DNA of 64,000 nt from NCBI GenBank assembly GCA_026394375.1, contig JAPKYJ010000021.1:55288-119287 (forward strand), read 5' to 3'. A program made the translations under genes and the position numbers. Below are positions 34,334 to 42,806 of the stretch, piece by piece (position 1 is the stretch's first letter; each line of letters starts with the position of its first letter). The notes under the pieces are model-generated. The model was not told where the DNA came from. It did no database searches and saw only the letters and a list, made by a program, of their open reading frames with translations. The stretch comes from Methanomassiliicoccales archaeon. Its GTDB lineage: Archaea; Thermoplasmatota; Thermoplasmata; Methanomassiliicoccales; UBA472.

Positions 34334-35113
34334 CTATCCCGTCCGGTTGAGTATCCTGATGCCCAGCTCGTCAGCGCGCTTCTCGATGACGAGCCTCTTC
34401 TTATAGCCTACGGTGCCGCCCACGCGCACCGCCTCCTTCTTCGGGTCCACCTTCTCCAACTGGGCCGCGTTGTGCACCATCACCTCGCGGAAACCAGAGG
34501 GGTGGTAGTCGCGTACCTCCTTCGGGCCGCGGTAGCCGATGCTGACGACGGGCGGGCGATAGCCGTAGTGGCGGCGCATCTTGGAGTGGATGCCCCTTGG
34601 CTTCCTCCATTTCTCGCCCAGGCGCTGGAATCGGAACCATTCCTGCCTCCGGAACGCTGGGCGGCGAGAATCGATCTCTTGACGCTTGGTTAGGAGGTCC
34701 TTGGTCCGGTCATCGAGCTCCGGCTTCAGCTTGGTGACGTAGCCTCCTTCTGGCACGACCTCAGCCGTCGGCTCCTCGATCTCCGTCTTCGGCTCCTCTT
34801 CCACTTCCTTCTTCTTCTTTCTGGCCTTGGGGGCGGGGGCCTCGGTCTTCTTCGTTTCCTCGCTGGGCCCCTCGGCCTCTGCCTCGGTACCCAGGGATTC
34901 TTCGATGACCTCTATCCAATGGTTGGCATGCTTCTGGCCGATGCCCTTGAGCTTCTTCTGCTCAACGATCTCCTGGAAGCGTTCCTCGTCGCTCAGCGCT
35001 TCGTACAGCTGTTCCAGGGTCTCGATGCCCATGCCCTTGAGCACCTCTCCGTGCTCGTCCTTGTAGTAGGGCAGGTCAGCGATGTCCTTGATATCCTTCT
35101 TGGCCGGGCTCAT
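34334..35113 (-). CDS. rpl32e: Ribosomal protein eL32 with long N-terminal extension
   Basis: The last ~130 residues are a standard eL32 (SRRPAFRRQEWFRFQRLGEKW ... GIHSKMRRHYGYRPP ... VGYKKRLVIEKRADELGI). The first ~75 residues are an extra domain with a GIGQKHANHWIE helix-hairpin-helix-like turn, followed by a Lys/Glu-rich linker (~80-125). Similar extensions occur in some euryarchaea and may bind rRNA. ATG 35113 overlaps the uL6 stop. Confidence 0.93.
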   Translation of the reverse strand: MSPAKKDIKDIADLPYYKDEHGEVLKGMGIETLEQLYEALSDEERFQEIVEQKKLKGIGQKHANHWIEVIEESLGTEAEAEGPSEETKKTEAPAPKARKKKKEVEEEPKTEIEEPTAEVVPEGGYVTKLKPELDDRTKDLLTKRQEIDSRRPAFRRQEWFRFQRLGEKWRKPRGIHSKMRRHYGYRPPVVSIGYRGPKEVRDYHPSGFREVMVHNAAQLEKVDPKKEAVRVGGTVGYKKRLVIEKRADELGIRILNRTG

Positions 35114-35661
35114 GCCTTCACCTTCCTTGCTTTCTCCACGATGTAGATGCCGTCCTGGAACACCCGCGGGTCGAAGCCTCTGATCTTGCAGGCGCGCTCG
35201 ATGTTGGCGGCGCTCTGGGACACGGCCTCCAGCTCTATGGAATGGAGGACGACCTCGTTGCCCTTCACCGTGACCTTGGTCTGGCGCAAGATGTCCGCGT
35301 GCCTGGGGGCCTTCTCGCCCAGGAAGTTCTCGATGACGAACTTATCACCTTTCACAGTGGCCTTCATGGGGAAGTGGGAGTACACGATCTTCATGTGGTA
35401 CTCGAAACCTCCCTGCACGCCGTCGATCATGTTCTGGATGTGGGACGCGAACGTGCCCACCGTGGCTTTGTCCTTCACCCGGGGGTACTGGGCGCTGACC
35501 ACTACATTGCCTTCCTTCACGCCGATCTTCACCTTGGGGTGGACGAAGCTCCGCTTGAGCTCGCCGACCTTGCCTTTGACAGTGACGGCGGCGCCGTCGA
35601 TCTGGACGGTCACGCCCTTGGGGATCTCCACCTTCTCTTCGATGATTCCGCTTATGGTCAT
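35110..35661 (-). CDS. rplF: Ribosomal protein uL6
   Basis: Large-subunit protein near the peptidyl-transferase base, about 183 residues. Typical parts are ISGIIEEKVEIPKGV at the start and FLGEKAPRHADIL near residue 110. I chose ATG 35661 because the GAGG of the uS8 end is eight bases upstream; ATG 35667 is also possible. Longer frames overlap uS8. Confidence 0.94.
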   Translation of the reverse strand: MTISGIIEEKVEIPKGVTVQIDGAAVTVKGKVGELKRSFVHPKVKIGVKEGNVVVSAQYPRVKDKATVGTFASHIQNMIDGVQGGFEYHMKIVYSHFPMKATVKGDKFVIENFLGEKAPRHADILRQTKVTVKGNEVVLHSIELEAVSQSAANIERACKIRGFDPRVFQDGIYIVEKARKVKA

Positions 35662-35671
35662 GTGCATCGCC

Positions 35672-36061
35672 TCAGTACACGTATGCCAGGAGTTTGCCTC
35701 CCACTCCCAGCTCCTTCGCCTTAGCGTGGCTAATGACACCTGCGGTGGTCGTGAGGATGATGACGCCGAAGTCTTGGGCGGGCAGATAGCGCGCCTCGAA
35801 CTTCTCCAGGTCCGTCTTCTTCACGGAGTAGCGGGGCTTGATGACGCCGCAGTTGTTGATCTGTCCCTGCAGCATGACCTTGAACACGCCCGCCTTGCCG
35901 TCCTCCACGAACTCGAACTGCGTGATATAGCCCGACTCCTGCATCACCTTGAGCACACGCCCGATGAGCTTGGAGGAGGGCCGGATGACGCACTCCGACT
36001 TGCCGACCGTCGATGCGTTCTTGATGGTTGACATCGCGTCGTTTAGGGGATCGCTTTGCAT
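35672..36061 (-). CDS. rpsH: Ribosomal protein uS8
   Basis: Small-subunit assembly protein, 129 residues. It starts [17 protein letters not shown] and ends with the conserved [25 protein letters not shown] 36061 is used; the extra 11 residues possible upstream overlap the end of uS14. Confidence 0.96.
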   Translation of the reverse strand: MQSDPLNDAMSTIKNASTVGKSECVIRPSSKLIGRVLKVMQESGYITQFEFVEDGKAGVFKVMLQGQINNCGVIKPRYSVKKTDLEKFEARYLPAQDFGVIILTTTAGVISHAKAKELGVGGKLLAYVY

Positions 36062-36071
36062 TCTTCTCACC

Positions 36072-36218
36072 TCACGAATACTTCTTGAATCCAATCTGCG
36101 GAGCGATCTCCCGGAAGCACTGGCGGCATAGATGCATGCCGTACCTCCTCACGATGCCCCTCTTCCTACCGCAGCGCGTGCAGCCCTTTGAGCGGCCGAA
36201 CTGCTTCTTTGGCTTCAC
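36072..36218 (-). CDS. rpsN: Ribosomal protein uS14 (zinc-binding type)
   Basis: A short 48-residue gene between uL5 and uS8. It starts at a GTG that overlaps the uL5 stop (GTGA) and reads [19 protein letters not shown] onward, with a second pair CRQC and the end QIGFKKYS. The four cysteines (13, 16, 31, 34) hold one zinc ion, as in archaeal uS14. Position and sequence leave little doubt, although the gene is easily missed for its size. Confidence 0.95.
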   Translation of the reverse strand: MKPKKQFGRSKGCTRCGRKRGIVRRYGMHLCRQCFREIAPQIGFKKYS

Positions 36219-36727
36219 TCCATCACCTCTGCGTTGAAACGGTCGCGCATGAACTTGACGGCCTCCGTACGGGTCATCCTGTGCTCCTTGGGCAGACTGC
36301 GCTTGAGCACCCTGCGCCTCGTCACCCTGTAGCCAGGGCGGGCGATGACCACGTTGACGTCCATGCCGAAGATGCCAATCTCCGGGTCGTACCTCATGCC
36401 GTCGAACTCGGTGTAGTCCGGGACTCCGAAGGACAGGTTGCCCTCGGGGTCGAACGAGTAGCTTGCGATCTTGTTCTCCCTGGTGAACAGCGCCCGACGG
36501 AGGAAATCCTCCGCCTCCTTTCCGCGCAAGGTGACCTTGCAGCCGATGGGCATGCCTTCCCTTACGCCCAGGTCCCGATTGGTGATCTTGGCGTGGGTGA
36601 CCAGGGGTTTGTGCTTGGTGAGCATCTGCAGGACCTTCTGCGCCTTCTCCAGGCGCTCGCCCGCATCGCCCACTCCGATGTTCACGACCACCTTGTGGAT
36701 CCGTGGCTGTCTCATGATCTCGCTCAT
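36215..36727 (-). CDS. rplE: Ribosomal protein uL5
   Basis: 5S-rRNA-binding large-subunit protein, 170 residues. Typical segments are [39 protein letters not shown] and [16 protein letters not shown]. It overlaps the eS4 stop by four bases and uS14 at its end. Confidence 0.96.
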   Translation of the reverse strand: MSEIMRQPRIHKVVVNIGVGDAGERLEKAQKVLQMLTKHKPLVTHAKITNRDLGVREGMPIGCKVTLRGKEAEDFLRRALFTRENKIASYSFDPEGNLSFGVPDYTEFDGMRYDPEIGIFGMDVNVVIARPGYRVTRRRVLKRSLPKEHRMTRTEAVKFMRDRFNAEVME

Positions 36728-37434
36728 AGCGCGCTCGCCTCCGGAAGCTCCACTTCAGGTCCTTTGTTGCCTACCACGAAGACGTTGTGCTTCACCGTCG
36801 ATCGTCCGTCCTTGAACCTGATCACGTTAGGCGCGGTGGTGCGCTTCACCACGTACTCCTCGATGACCGCCAGGTCGCCGACGTTCGAGCCGCCGGTGAT
36901 CATGACCGTGCTGCCCTTGGCCAACTTGTAGGTGTCCAGGATCTTCTGGCTGGGGACCTCGATCTTGAGCACGTCCCCGACCTTGTAGCTGTCCTTGCCC
37001 ACCAGCAGGTTGCGGCCGTCGTGCAGGTTCAGCTGCGTCTTGCCACCGGAAACGGTGGTCTTCCCCTCGATGCGGCACAGCTTCCAGGTTTGCTTGCCCT
37101 CTGTCAGCTTCATCAGTCGGAACTTGCCATTTCGGTCCATGACCATGCGGTAGTGCTGGTCCACCTTGGGCAGTGACACCACGTCCATCAGGCCCACGGG
37201 GAAGTTGTAGTCCGTGACCACGCGCCCGTCCACCTTCACCTGTCTGTCGCCAAGGATGCGTTTCGCTTCCCGGGCCGTGTCCGCCACGCCCAGGACCTCG
37301 CGCAACACCAAGGCGATGGGCATGCCGTCTTGCAGCCCATGAGGGCCGGCACGGGGCTTCGCTATCCAGGTGCTCGTCTTCTTCGCCACTGGCCAGCTCC
37401 GGGGAGCGGTCATCCGCTTCATGTCGTTGCTCAT
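36724..37434 (-). CDS. rps4e: Ribosomal protein eS4
   Basis: Archaeal/eukaryotic small-subunit protein with an S4-type RNA-binding domain ([42 protein letters not shown]) and a C-terminal KOW-type region. It is 236 residues long. The start overlaps the uL24 stop by four bases. Confidence 0.96.
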   Translation of the reverse strand: MSNDMKRMTAPRSWPVAKKTSTWIAKPRAGPHGLQDGMPIALVLREVLGVADTAREAKRILGDRQVKVDGRVVTDYNFPVGLMDVVSLPKVDQHYRMVMDRNGKFRLMKLTEGKQTWKLCRIEGKTTVSGGKTQLNLHDGRNLLVGKDSYKVGDVLKIEVPSQKILDTYKLAKGSTVMITGGSNVGDLAVIEEYVVKRTTAPNVIRFKDGRSTVKHNVFVVGNKGPEVELPEASAL

Positions 37435-37805
37435 TGCGAGACCTCCTGAGTATGCTGGAGCTTTGCCTTCCTTCGCGGGTCTTTGAGTTCCAGCTTGGTG
37501 ATTATAACGTTCGAGGCGTGCACGGGGCGGGCTTTCTGCGTGTTGTCCGCCTTGGGCATGGTGATGCCTTCGATGATCAGCCGTCCGGTCTTGGTGTTGA
37601 CCTTGGTGACCTTGCCCTCTATGCCCAACACGCCCTCATCCCCCCGCATGACGCGAACCATGTCGCCATGGATGACCAGTGTCGAGCGGCGCCCGTACTG
37701 TTTCATCAGCGCCTCGCTCAGGTGGGAGGCGACCATCTTCCGGCGGATGTGCACCGGGGCATTGTACTGCGCCTTGCGCTGCTTCCTTGCTTGCTTGCTC
37801 TTCAT
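37431..37805 (-). CDS. rplX: Ribosomal protein uL24
   Basis: Large-subunit assembly initiator, 124 residues. The opening KSKQARKQRKAQYNAP and the KOW motif VIHGDMVRVMRGDEGVLGIE are diagnostic. It lies between uL14 and eS4 in the usual order. Confidence 0.96.
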   Translation of the reverse strand: MKSKQARKQRKAQYNAPVHIRRKMVASHLSEALMKQYGRRSTLVIHGDMVRVMRGDEGVLGIEGKVTKVNTKTGRLIIEGITMPKADNTQKARPVHASNVIITKLELKDPRRKAKLQHTQEVSQ

Positions 37806-37816
37806 ATTTGGTCACC

Positions 37817-38215
37817 TCACACGATCATGGACGCGGTGGCGGCGATGCGAGGCCAGCGCTCTGCCGCCTCACGGGCCACCGGCCCTTTGATGTCCGTTCC
37901 CTTGGTCTCTCCTTCCTCGGTGGTGATGACCGCGGCATTGTCCTCGAACGCGACCATCGTGCCATCCGGGCGTCGGAAAGGCCTTCTCTGCCTGACGATG
38001 ATGGCGCGAACCACTTGCCTGCGCATCTCCGGAGTACCCTTCTTCACGGAGGCGACGATGATGTCGCCCACCGCGGCCGAAGGCTGTCTCCGGGTGACAC
38101 CATGGTATCCCGGCACGGCGATGACGCTGATGGTCTTGGCCCCGCTGTTGTCTATGACATCCAGCATGGTGCCGGTCATGATGCCGCGGGTCTGATTGCC
38201 TGCGATGCCCTTCAT
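37817..38215 (-). CDS. rplN: Ribosomal protein uL14
   Basis: Large-subunit protein at the subunit interface, 132 residues from ATG 38215 (MKGIAGNQTRGIMTGTMLD). VIDNSGAKTISVIAV and VGDIIVASVKKGTPEMRRQV are typical. The extra 19 residues possible upstream overlap the uS17 end and are not conserved. Confidence 0.96.
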   Translation of the reverse strand: MKGIAGNQTRGIMTGTMLDVIDNSGAKTISVIAVPGYHGVTRRQPSAAVGDIIVASVKKGTPEMRRQVVRAIIVRQRRPFRRPDGTMVAFEDNAAVITTEEGETKGTDIKGPVAREAAERWPRIAATASMIV

Positions 38216-38220
38216 GGTGT

Positions 38221-38550
38221 TCACCTCTTCTCGATTATGACGAAGGAGACCGTCTTGCTCAGCGGGCGGCATTCCGCCAATCTCACTGCGTCGCCTACCT
38301 TCACTCCCAGGCAGGGGGGGCAGTGCGCCGAGTATCGGCTGGTCTTCTTCACGTAACGCTCGTACTTGGAGTCGTAGTTCAGGTAATTGCGCTCCACCAC
38401 GGCGGTGTTCTTCATCTTGTCCGAGACGACGACGCCGTCGATCATCTGACCGCGCACGGACAGCTTGCCATGGAATGGGCAGTGCATGTCGGTGCAGACG
38501 GTCTGGGGAGCCTTGACGTCGATCCCGATGTCCTTGACCTCGCTCTTCAT
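38221..38550 (-). CDS. rpsQ: Ribosomal protein uS17
   Basis: Primary 16S-rRNA-binding protein, 109 residues. The archaeal form starts with a cysteine/histidine stretch (CTDMHCPFHGKLSVRGQ), then the OB-fold part VVERNYLNYDSKYERYVKKTS and a final VRLAECRPLSKTVSFV. It follows the RNase P subunit gene by four bases. Confidence 0.96.
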   Translation of the reverse strand: MKSEVKDIGIDVKAPQTVCTDMHCPFHGKLSVRGQMIDGVVVSDKMKNTAVVERNYLNYDSKYERYVKKTSRYSAHCPPCLGVKVGDAVRLAECRPLSKTVSFVIIEKR

Positions 38551-38554
38551 TGGA

Positions 38555-38818
38555 TCACCTTATCTTCTTGATTCGGTCCTCTGGTCGGTGCTGAATCTCA
38601 GAGCCTTGGACCGCGATCTTCTCGCCCTCGTATGTGAAACGGAATTCGTTCCCCGGTTTGGGGACGGTGACCTCTCGGCCGGCCGTGTCGATCTGGAACG
38701 TGTTCTTGGTCTCGCCTACCACTATCCCTCGTATCTCCAGATACGCAGGGTGGCGGGATGAGGATACCTCAACCTCCAGGCCGACGAACTCTTTCCTCAT
38801 GAACTCACTCTTCTTCAT
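38555..38818 (-). CDS. rnp1: RNase P protein component 1 (Rpp29/Pop4)
   Basis: An 87-residue Rpp29-type protein: FVGLEVEVSSSRHPAYLEIRG, then VGETKNTFQIDT and GNEFRFTYEG, an Sm-like barrel that binds RNase P RNA with Rpp21. ATG 38818 is chosen (MKKSEFMRKEF); the next ATG at 38800 is possible. It lies between the aIF1 and uS17 genes, its usual archaeal place. Confidence 0.92.
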   Translation of the reverse strand: MKKSEFMRKEFVGLEVEVSSSRHPAYLEIRGIVVGETKNTFQIDTAGREVTVPKPGNEFRFTYEGEKIAVQGSEIQHRPEDRIKKIR

Positions 38819-38825
38819 TTCCTCA

Positions 38826-39125
38826 TCATCTGACTTCGGTTTTGAAGCCCATCTCTTCCAGGGCCTGCTGCACTTTCTTCTTGTGTTCGCCCTGGAGTTC
38901 GATCTTGCCATCTTTCGCGGTGCCGCCGGCAGCGCACCTGGTCTTCAGCTTGCGCGCCAGGTCGTCGATGTCGATGTCGTTGGAGTCGATACCACTGACG
39001 ATCGTCACCACCTTCCCATAGCGCCGGCTGTCGGTGCTGATCTTCACGGTCTGCTGCTCGCGGGCGATCTCCTCGCACATGCACAGCTCTTTGGGCAGTC
39101 CACATACGGAGCAAATCTCAGCCAT
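38826..39125 (-). CDS. Translation initiation factor aIF1 (SUI1)
   Basis: A 99-residue eIF1/SUI1 protein: [17 protein letters not shown], then [20 protein letters not shown] and [17 protein letters not shown]. The N terminus has a [13 protein letters not shown] zinc-binding tail found in archaeal members. It helps start-codon selection. The ATG overlaps the uL29 stop by one base. Confidence 0.95.
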   Translation of the reverse strand: MAEICSVCGLPKELCMCEEIAREQQTVKISTDSRRYGKVVTIVSGIDSNDIDIDDLARKLKTRCAAGGTAKDGKIELQGEHKKKVQQALEEMGFKTEVR

Positions 39126-39325
39126 TACTTCTCTTCCTCCCTCTGGACGGTCAAGATTCGGGCAATGTTCGTTCTCAAAGCGCGAATCCTACCCGGGTTG
39201 GCGGGCGCACCGCCCATCGCCGCCGTTCCTCTCTCGTGCATCAGTTCAGCGCGGAGCTCGCTCAGTTTCGCTTGGCGACTTTCCGCGTTCATCGTCCTGA
39301 TCTCCTTGGTCCTGAGAAGCGCCAT
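39125..39325 (-). CDS. rpmC: Ribosomal protein uL29
   Basis: A 66-residue helical large-subunit protein at the tunnel exit. [20 protein letters not shown] and [17 protein letters not shown] are the usual two-helix sequence. It shares one base with the uS3 stop upstream. Confidence 0.95.
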   Translation of the reverse strand: MALLRTKEIRTMNAESRQAKLSELRAELMHERGTAAMGGAPANPGRIRALRTNIARILTVQREEEK

Positions 39326-40101
39326 CAGTTCGCACCTTCCTTTTGCTCTTGATCCTGGGGCGTTTCCTTCTGCTCGGAGCTCGGCTGGGCCGGTTGGTCT
39401 CCTTCCGCAGGCGCATCCTCCGCCTTGGGGGATTCTGTGACCACGATGGCCTCCTCCTTGGCGAAGATGCGATCGGCCATCTCGGGCATGAGCTTGGCCG
39501 CGTCCTCCAGCGAAATGATATCCACCTCGTCCGGCAGGTGGGCATCAGGTGCCATGATCTCCACTTTGACCCCAATGACGCCGGGCTTCAGCTTGGCCAC
39601 GGCGAATCCCTTGCGGATGAACTTCAGCTTCGGCTCGCCGCAGAACTTGATGTAGCCTTCTTTGAACTTCTCCGTGCGGTGGCGTTCGCCGGTCAGCTTG
39701 CCGGCGACGACCACGTGGCAACCCCTGGCCCCGGAGTCCATGACCCGGCGCACAGTGCTGTGCCCCGCCCGTCGGAAATGCCAGCCTCGCTCGAGCGCGA
39801 AAGCCAGTTTCTCCGCCATGATCTGGGCATTGAGATTGGGGTTGTCGACCTCCTGCACCTCCACCTGGGGGTTGTCGAACTTGAAGTCCTTCTCGATGGC
39901 GTTGGTGAGCGATTTGATCGCGGCGCCCTTCCGCCCGATGACTATGCCCGGTCGCTCGACTATGAGCGTGACCCTTGTACCCATGGGCGTGCGCTGTACC
40001 TCGACCCCGCCGAAACCGGCGCGGTCCACCGCCTTCATCAGGTATTCCTTCAGCAACACCCGGCGGATGTTCTCGGTGATGAATTTCCTTTCATTGGCCA
40101 T
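39325..40101 (-). CDS. rpsC: Ribosomal protein uS3
   Basis: Small-subunit protein, 258 residues, with a KH domain (VERPGIVIGRKGAAIKSLTNA) and the C-terminal VMDSGARGCHVVVAGKLTGER. The last ~40 residues are a charged, disordered-looking tail (Pro, Glu, Gln), longer than in most bacteria. Confidence 0.96.
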   Translation of the reverse strand: MANERKFITENIRRVLLKEYLMKAVDRAGFGGVEVQRTPMGTRVTLIVERPGIVIGRKGAAIKSLTNAIEKDFKFDNPQVEVQEVDNPNLNAQIMAEKLAFALERGWHFRRAGHSTVRRVMDSGARGCHVVVAGKLTGERHRTEKFKEGYIKFCGEPKLKFIRKGFAVAKLKPGVIGVKVEIMAPDAHLPDEVDIISLEDAAKLMPEMADRIFAKEEAIVVTESPKAEDAPAEGDQPAQPSSEQKETPQDQEQKEGAN

Positions 40102-40102
40102 T

Positions 40103-40549
40103 TCACTTCACCTCTTCTAGTATAACCTCGATGTTCACGGTCTGCTGGTTCCACTGGGTGCTGCGGCCGTAAGCCCTTGGCATCTGTCCGGGGATGGTCC
40201 GGCCCAGATGCGCAGCGACCACCCTCAGGCGCATGTTGTCCGCGTCCAAGCCTTTGTACTCGGCGTTGGCGCGGGCGCTCTCCAGGACCTGCCGGATGGC
40301 CTTGGCGGCCTTCTGCGGGAACCTGCCCGGGCCGACCCCGCGCTTGTGCGCCACGCCCACCTTGAACCGAAGGATGGGGACCGGCCTCTTCAGGGCCTCG
40401 ACCTCCTCCAGCATGGTGATGGCCACGGCCACGTTCTTTCCCCGCAGCATGCGGCAGATCTCCCTCGAGAACTTGGGAGAGATGGGAAGCTCCTTGCCGA
40501 TGGCTCGTGCGGTGGTGTCCGGGTCCGTTTGTTGGGTGTATCCGACCAT
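40103..40549 (-). CDS. rplV: Ribosomal protein uL22
   Basis: Large-subunit tunnel protein, 148 residues. Typical parts are ARAIGKELPISPKFSREICR, PQKAAKAIRQVLESARANA and a C-terminal GRTIPGQMPRAYGRSTQWN. It is one base from uS3. Confidence 0.96.
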   Translation of the reverse strand: MVGYTQQTDPDTTARAIGKELPISPKFSREICRMLRGKNVAVAITMLEEVEALKRPVPILRFKVGVAHKRGVGPGRFPQKAAKAIRQVLESARANAEYKGLDADNMRLRVVAAHLGRTIPGQMPRAYGRSTQWNQQTVNIEVILEEVK

Positions 40550-40558
40550 TTTCTCACC

Positions 40559-41023
40559 TCACTTCAGCGGCAGGAACTTGGACGATCTGGTCGCACCGAC
40601 ACCCGGTCCGCTGTGCCTCACGGACTTGCGGGTCATGGCGAACTCGCCCAGGTAGTGCCCGATCATCTCCGGTTTGATCTCGATCTCCTTGAACTCCTTT
40701 CCGTTGTGCACAGCCACCTTCTTGCCCACGAAATTGGGCATGATAGGGATGTCGCGGCGATGCGTTCGAACAACGTCTATCTCACCGGACACTATCTTGT
40801 CGAAAGTGACCTTCTGCTCCTCGTTCAATCCGCGGGTGAAAGTGCGGCGGACGCGCGAGGGCATGAGGCCCAAGACATCGTCGAATGGCATCTCCAAGAG
40901 CTCTTCCATGGTAAAGCCGCGGTAGGTGAATTCCTTCCTGCGGCGCCCCTGGAACGCCCCCTTCTTCTTTCTTTGCTTCCTGCGGGAGGACTTCGTGCCC
41001 GCCAACGGTTTCTCCTCTGCCAT
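40559..41023 (-). CDS. rpsS: Ribosomal protein uS19
   Basis: Small-subunit head protein, 154 residues from ATG 41023 (MAEEKPLAGTKSS). FTYRGFTMEELLEMP is the archaeal N-terminal signature, and HRRDIPIMPNFVGKKVAVHNG and MIGHYLGEFAMTRK are the conserved core. A GTG three codons upstream overlaps the uL2 stop and is less likely. Confidence 0.96.
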   Translation of the reverse strand: MAEEKPLAGTKSSRRKQRKKKGAFQGRRRKEFTYRGFTMEELLEMPFDDVLGLMPSRVRRTFTRGLNEEQKVTFDKIVSGEIDVVRTHRRDIPIMPNFVGKKVAVHNGKEFKEIEIKPEMIGHYLGEFAMTRKSVRHSGPGVGATRSSKFLPLK

Positions 41024-41028
41024 CGTGA

Positions 41029-41730
41029 TCACTTCTCCTTCTTCTTCTTCTGGGGGGAAAGCCTGCCCACCTTCCTTCCAGGGGGAGCGTTGCGGCTGAC
41101 CGTGCTCGGTTTGCCAACATGTGGATGAGAGCCGCCACCGTGCGGGTGGTTGACCGGGTTCATGGCCACTCCCTTCACCTTGAAGTACGCTTTGCTTCTC
41201 GAACTGTATGCGTGGAACTTGTTGCCCGCCTTACCGAACGGTTTCTCCGTGTGGCCGCCACCGGCTACGGTGCCGATGGAGGCGCGACAGCGGGGGTCGA
41301 AGGTCTTGAACATTCCCGAGGGCATGAGCATCACGACCTTGTCACCCCGGGAGACGACCGTGGCCGAGGACCCAGAGGTGCGCACGTAGCGCCCGCCGTC
41401 CCCCGGCCTGGCCTCTATGTTGTGCACCAACGTGCCTTCCGGCAGCGCCGCCAAGGGCAGCACATTGCCAGCGGTGAAGGGTACGTTCGGTCCCGTGAGG
41501 ACCTCTTGCCCCACCATCATTCCTTCGGCGGCCAACATCAATTGGGTCTTGCCGTTGAATTCCACCTCGGCCATGGGTCCGAGCCTTCCTGGAGCGTGCA
41601 CGATATCCGTCACGCGACCGGTCAGGCTCGCGCCCTCCGGGTGCCTGGCCTTTCCCAAATGCCTGTGGCTGGGCGACCGGTAGACCGATCCACCGCATCC
41701 CCTTCTCTGCTGTCTGAGATGTTTTCCCAT
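41029..41730 (-). CDS. rplB: Ribosomal protein uL2
   Basis: Large-subunit protein needed for peptidyl-transferase function, 233 residues. The conserved HPHGGGSHPHVGKPST loop near the C terminus holds the invariant histidine. The start has the archaeal MGKHLRQQRRGCGGSVYRSP. Confidence 0.97.
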   Translation of the reverse strand: MGKHLRQQRRGCGGSVYRSPSHRHLGKARHPEGASLTGRVTDIVHAPGRLGPMAEVEFNGKTQLMLAAEGMMVGQEVLTGPNVPFTAGNVLPLAALPEGTLVHNIEARPGDGGRYVRTSGSSATVVSRGDKVVMLMPSGMFKTFDPRCRASIGTVAGGGHTEKPFGKAGNKFHAYSSRSKAYFKVKGVAMNPVNHPHGGGSHPHVGKPSTVSRNAPPGRKVGRLSPQKKKKEK

Positions 41731-41740
41731 TCATCTCACC

Positions 41741-42025
41741 TCAGAACACCCCGACCCTCATGCCGATGTCCTCGGCCGAGTAACCTTCCGCGAGCTTGAT
41801 GATCGCGTGCTTTCCTTCCTTGCCGATCTTGACCCACACCTTGGCCACCTTGACCTCGAACTGCTTCTCGAAGGCAGCCTTCACGTCCGCCTTCGTGGCG
41901 TTCTTCTTGACAATGAACTCCAATTTGTTGCCGTCCTTGAAGTCCTGGGTGGGCGTGCCGGTCATATGGTTCATGGTCTTCTCCGTCACGTACGGGTGCA
42001 ACAGGACATCTTCTAGTTTCACCAT
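41741..42025 (-). CDS. rplW: Ribosomal protein uL23
   Basis: Large-subunit protein at the tunnel exit and docking site for SRP. It is 94 residues from ATG 42025, five bases after the uL4 stop region. LHPYVTEKTMNHM, LEFIVKKNATKADVKAAFEK and VWVKIGKEGKHAIIKL are diagnostic. Confidence 0.96.
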   Translation of the reverse strand: MVKLEDVLLHPYVTEKTMNHMTGTPTQDFKDGNKLEFIVKKNATKADVKAAFEKQFEVKVAKVWVKIGKEGKHAIIKLAEGYSAEDIGMRVGVF

Positions 42026-42027
42026 TC

Positions 42028-42804
42028 TCACCACTCCCCTATCTTCTTCAGGGCGGCCTCGGAGAACACGGCCAGTCGACCGGCCGCTCCTCCCGGGGCC
42101 AGCAACCCCGCGTTCAGCTGTTCTGGGGAAACGATCTCCACGCCGGCCAGGTTGGAGGCGCTCTTGAAGATCGGCGCTTTCCGGTCCGCGACCACGATGA
42201 GCAGACCGCGAGCCTTCTTGAAGCGGCGGCCTCGCATCTTGCCCTTCCCGGGGCGGACCTTCTTGGAGTCCTTGGCCCTTTCTACGTCGGAATCAAGTCC
42301 GACGCTCTGCAAAGCCTCTAGAACATCAGCCGTGCTCCCCAGCTTCTCCACGGAATCCTCGAAGATGACCGGAAGGGTCACCTCCGCATTGAACTGGTGC
42401 CCGCGTCCCTTGACCATCTCCACGTTCGCCATGGTGGCGAGGGCGGAGAATCGGGCCATGATCCGCTCCTTGCGGTTCACTTTCATCTCCCAGGAGCGAT
42501 CCACCTTCGGGGGGAACGCGCGCCTGCCGCCGACATTGTTCGGTGACTCGGCGGCCTTCGCTCCCTGCGACAAGCGCTGCACTCTGGCCACACCTCGGCC
42601 CTTGCCCCAGGTGGATACCGCATGCCTCGCGCCGGCCCTAGGCATCGATCCATAGGGCTGGCGGTGGTTGGACTCCTCGGCCACGACCGCCTTCTTGATC
42701 ATGTCCGGTCTGTAGGCCGTGGCGAAAACGGTCGGCAGGTGGGTCGTGCGCACGACCTCGCCCTTCACCGAATAGACATTGACCTGTCCTTTCTTCGCAG
42801 CCAT
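42028..42804 (-). CDS. rplD: Ribosomal protein uL4
   Basis: Large-subunit protein, 258 residues, in the archaeal/eukaryotic L4e form: TWGKGRGVARVQRLSQG and NVGGRRAFPPKVDRSWEMKV, with a long internal loop. In bacteria uL4 represses its own operon; here no such site is proven. Confidence 0.96.
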   Translation of the reverse strand: MAAKKGQVNVYSVKGEVVRTTHLPTVFATAYRPDMIKKAVVAEESNHRQPYGSMPRAGARHAVSTWGKGRGVARVQRLSQGAKAAESPNNVGGRRAFPPKVDRSWEMKVNRKERIMARFSALATMANVEMVKGRGHQFNAEVTLPVIFEDSVEKLGSTADVLEALQSVGLDSDVERAKDSKKVRPGKGKMRGRRFKKARGLLIVVADRKAPIFKSASNLAGVEIVSPEQLNAGLLAPGGAAGRLAVFSEAALKKIGEW

Positions 42805-42806
42805 TC

